From: Gammaproteobacteria bacterium
GTDB taxonomy: Bacteria > Pseudomonadota > Gammaproteobacteria > Pseudomonadales > Pseudohongiellaceae
DNA: 64,000 nucleotides
Direction of reading: 5' to 3'
Assembly (NCBI GenBank): GCA_024639905.1
Contig: JAHEGE010000007.1
Span: 1 to 64,000, forward strand
Under the pieces are notes generated by a model. That model did not search any database and was not told the origin of the DNA. It saw only the letters and a list, made by a program, of their open reading frames with translations. Position numbers and translations under genes: made by a program. How positions within the stretch are numbered: position 1 is the first letter of the stretch; the number at the start of each line of letters is the position of its first letter. This document shows, piece by piece, positions 61,525-64,000 of the stretch.

Positions 61525-63956
61525 GTACACACATAGGATTCGATTTCACGCCGCCCGACGTACCCGGCAAGGTTACGGGCGAGATTAAATACGCCGAAGA
61601 CTATCGTCGCGAGGGTATGGTGTTTGCGCGCCTGCTCACGAGCCCGCTGCCTAGCGGTCGCGTTGTTGGCATAGACGCCTCCGAAGCCCTGCGCATGGAC
61701 GGCGTGCTCGGCATATTCACCGCCGACGACCTGCCGCCCGTGGCGCCACCAGGCAATCCGGCACTTGCGTCTGAATACGTCACGTATGTTGGCCAGCCCA
61801 TCCTCGCGGTAGCGGCAATTTCTGAAGAGATCGCCGAGTCAGCGATAGAGAAGATTCGCATCGACTTCGAGCGTCGTCCCTTCGTGGTAGACCCCATAGA
61901 GAGCCTGAGCCCGGGCGGCGCCAACGCCTATCCCGAGGGCAATGTGCTCGTGCGTACCGAAGAGGAAGGCCCTGAGGGCGCGCCCATTCGCGGCGCAGAA
62001 ATTCGCGATGTGAAGTGGCCACGCTCGGCGATCGATGCCTTAAAGTCGGGCAAAGAACCGGTGGGTGGCGAGTTCACCACCGAGTGGGCGTTCGGTGACG
62101 TCGACGCGGGCTTCGCCGAGGCTGCGGCCATCGTCGAAGAGCCCTTCGTGACCATCGGCTATCCTCACCACTCGCTGGAGTCGCGCACCTGTATGGCCTA
62201 CTGGGAGAATGGCAAATGCTTCTTCCATGGCTCGTCGCAAAGCCAGAGCGCCAACGACAACGGCCTCGCGCGCATGCTCAATATCGACCCCGCTGACCTC
62301 GTATTTATTAACGAGGCAACGGGTGGTGGATTCGGTTCGAAGATCGGGCCCTATCCGTTCATGGCTATCTCAGGCAACTTCGCCAAGGTGCTAAACCGCC
62401 CGCTGCAGCTACGCATTACCCGCGAGCAGGAGTTCTACATTGGCTCAGCACGCTCCGGCATGCAGGGCTGGATCAAGATGGGCGTGAAGGCAGACGGCAA
62501 AGTCTCTGCGGTCGATCTGGTAATCGTTAACGACGGCGGCATGACCGGCGGCGGTAGCCACAATTCTTCGGCGCAGCATGTGACCGTAGCGTATCAGCCA
62601 GAGAATATGCGCTTTAGAGGCATTACCGTTTACACCAACACCACGCCTCGCGGCGCTCAGCGCGGCCCAGGCCAGAACGAGATGGCGGCGGTACTCGCCC
62701 CCATCGCCGATAAGGCTGCGAAAGCGATCGGCATGGACCGAGTGGCGTTCCGCCGGGTGAATGCGATCGACAGCGACGGCTTCCAAGGCGGCAGTCAGGC
62801 ACCGGTAACTAGCGCCTTCGTGCGCGAGGCACTGGATCAGGGTATGCGCACCTTCGGCTGGAACGAAAAGCAGGCGCTCGCCAAGCAAAATGGCAGCAAG
62901 GTCCGCGGCCTAGGCGTCGGTATCGGCTTCCACGGCGCGGGTGGTCGTGGCTACGATGGCCTCGTTCGCATTGGCACCGACGGCAAGCTCTACATCCATT
63001 CGGGCGTCGGCAACCTCGGCACCTACTCCTACGCCGGCACCTGCCGCGCGGCGGCAGAGGCGTTGCAAATGCCCTGGGATCGCTGTGAGATCCTGCGCGG
63101 ACGCACCGACAACAACCTGCCCCACAGCTCGGGCCAAGGCGGCTCAAATACGATCTTTACCCACACGCGAACCAACTGGGTCGCGGCGCAGGATGCGATC
63201 ACCAAACTGAAGGAGATCGCGGCACAAGACCTCGGCGGCAATGCCAACGACTACGAGATCGGTGACGAGCGTGTCTTCGCAAGCGCAGACCCCAGCAAAG
63301 GCCTGAGCTATGCGCAGGCAGCTGCCCGCGCAATCGAGCTCGGCGGCAAATACAGCGGCCAAGAGTATCCCGATGACATCAACCCGATTACCCAGCGCTC
63401 GGTACAAGCGCTCGCCGGTAGCGGGCTCATTGGCGTCGCGAAGGACAACATCCCAGGTCAGGGCACGCCTCCAGGTATTCTCGTCGGCTTCTGTGAGATC
63501 GAACTCGACAAAGACACGGGCAAGGTAGAGATTCTCGACTACACCGCGGTCGCCGACTGTGGCACCGTGGTGCATCCGAAGAACTTCGACAACGCGATGC
63601 GCGGCGGCGCGGTGTGGGGCTTCGGCATGGCCGGACTAGAACGCCACGTCTACGACCCGCAAAATGGGCTGCCGGCAAATACTGGAATCTACCAGAGCAA
63701 GCCGCCAACTTACTTAGATGTGAACGTGAACACCAAGATGGGCGCGGTGAATATCCCCGATCCGCAAAACCCAACGGGTGGTCGCGGCATCGGCGAGCCT
63801 ACCCAAGGTGCGGCGGCGGCGGCCTACGCCAGCGCGATTTCCGATGCGCTGGACGGCCATCTGTTTAATACGGCGCCGACGACGACCGACATGATCATTA
63901 ACCACTTGGCTGGCAACGATTACAGCACCAAGTCACTGAAAACCAACACTTTCTGA
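61521..63956 (+). CDS. Molybdenum hydroxylase molybdopterin-binding subunit
   Basis: 811 aa large subunit of the xanthine dehydrogenase family. It starts directly with DFTPPDVPGKVTGEIKYAED and has no signal of its own, consistent with export by hitch-hiking on the Tat-tagged small subunit. Cofactor-binding segments: EATGGGFGSKIG, TTPRGAQRGPGQNE, SSGQGGSNTIFTHTRTN and the catalytic Glu loop TGGRGIGEPTQGAAAAA. The substrate (aldehyde, aromatic or N-heterocycle) is unknown. It depends on the Moco made with MoeA and molybdate imported by ModABC, both in the window. Confidence 0.93.
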   Translation: MSTHIGFDFTPPDVPGKVTGEIKYAEDYRREGMVFARLLTSPLPSGRVVGIDASEALRMDGVLGIFTADDLPPVAPPGNPALASEYVTYVGQPILAVAAISEEIAESAIEKIRIDFERRPFVVDPIESLSPGGANAYPEGNVLVRTEEEGPEGAPIRGAEIRDVKWPRSAIDALKSGKEPVGGEFTTEWAFGDVDAGFAEAAAIVEEPFVTIGYPHHSLESRTCMAYWENGKCFFHGSSQSQSANDNGLARMLNIDPADLVFINEATGGGFGSKIGPYPFMAISGNFAKVLNRPLQLRITREQEFYIGSARSGMQGWIKMGVKADGKVSAVDLVIVNDGGMTGGGSHNSSAQHVTVAYQPENMRFRGITVYTNTTPRGAQRGPGQNEMAAVLAPIADKAAKAIGMDRVAFRRVNAIDSDGFQGGSQAPVTSAFVREALDQGMRTFGWNEKQALAKQNGSKVRGLGVGIGFHGAGGRGYDGLVRIGTDGKLYIHSGVGNLGTYSYAGTCRAAAEALQMPWDRCEILRGRTDNNLPHSSGQGGSNTIFTHTRTNWVAAQDAITKLKEIAAQDLGGNANDYEIGDERVFASADPSKGLSYAQAAARAIELGGKYSGQEYPDDINPITQRSVQALAGSGLIGVAKDNIPGQGTPPGILVGFCEIELDKDTGKVEILDYTAVADCGTVVHPKNFDNAMRGGAVWGFGMAGLERHVYDPQNGLPANTGIYQSKPPTYLDVNVNTKMGAVNIPDPQNPTGGRGIGEPTQGAAAAAYASAISDALDGHLFNTAPTTTDMIINHLAGNDYSTKSLKTNTF

Positions 63957-63964
63957 GGTTAACT

Positions 63965-64000
63965 ATGCCATCTTATGACGTAATGCCCAATATGGAGCTG
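63965..64000 (+). CDS. Start of the third molybdenum hydroxylase gene, probably FAD subunit (truncated)
   Basis: Twelve codons (MPSYDVMPNMEL) run off the right edge. ATG 63965 lies 8 bp after the large-subunit stop with gagg upstream. In periplasmic hydroxylase operons of this kind the third gene is usually the FAD-binding subunit. Only the position supports this. Confidence 0.5.
   Translation, partial: MPSYDVMPNMEL

Overview
The window looks like chromosome of a free-living, probably marine or aquatic gammaproteobacterium with moderately GC-rich DNA (base composition was not counted). The divergent ssb-uvrA pair, DUF2333, the spinster-like MFS carrier, MacAB/TolC-type efflux, the thermostable-hemolysin operon, an Oar-like TonB receptor and many lipoproteins all fit. 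The genus cannot be fixed from the sequence alone. I see about 60 protein genes, one tRNA-Arg(TCG), and no rRNA, CRISPR array, prophage or insertion sequence. Genes are densely packed with many 1-20 bp overlaps, so most belong to operons.

Layout. 1-2193 (minus): molybdate ABC transporter modABC, with modC cut by the left edge. 2396-8831: accessory genes. They include two MFS carriers, a small lipoprotein flanked by near-identical 21-bp repeats, and a TetR gene divergent from a small membrane protein and an epoxide-hydrolase-like protein, with a perfect palindrome at the promoter. tRNA-Arg, DUF2306 and DUF2721 proteins follow. 9185-13089 (plus): a PQQ-type quinoprotein followed by two YceI proteins, then DNA glycosylase tag. 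13090-13475: three 111-bp palindromic tandem repeats. 13476-16384 (minus): SDR, nitroreductase, degenerate receiver and an exported FAH-family protein. 16499-19015: DUF4156 lipoprotein, dicarboxylate symporter and ferredoxin-NADP reductase.

19020-35360 is a 16-gene minus-strand run in two blocks. The upstream block is a TolC-like lipoprotein, a long MacA-like adaptor, MacB-type ATPase and permease, and an exported amidase. The downstream block is thermostable hemolysin, AMP-binding ligase, heme-oxygenase-like diiron protein, SDR, a TPR-like protein, an OmpR-type two-component system, a cupredoxin, an FTR1 iron permease and an outer-membrane-like protein. A CTTAA-N6-CTTAA site, the type recognised by QseB/PmrA-class regulators, lies just upstream of the second block. 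This is the best candidate here for an undescribed system: acyl or small-molecule biosynthesis coupled to iron uptake with its own regulator.

35623-49382 (plus) is a second unusual gene train: M16 metallopeptidase lipoprotein, ABC-2 exporter, a two-PDZ protein, two paralogous FG-GAP/VCBS exported proteins, a small membrane protein, a TAXI-TRAP transporter and an MDR oxidoreductase. 49379-53983 (minus): DUF2333, a TPR-like lipoprotein, moeA, an RmlD-like protein and ssb. 54281-57127: uvrA. 57418-64000 (plus): an Oar-like TonB-dependent receptor with a strong terminator, then a periplasmic-type molybdenum hydroxylase (2Fe-2S subunit, molybdopterin subunit and the start of a third gene). Molybdenum recurs: modABC takes molybdate up, MoeA inserts it into the cofactor, and the hydroxylase would use it.
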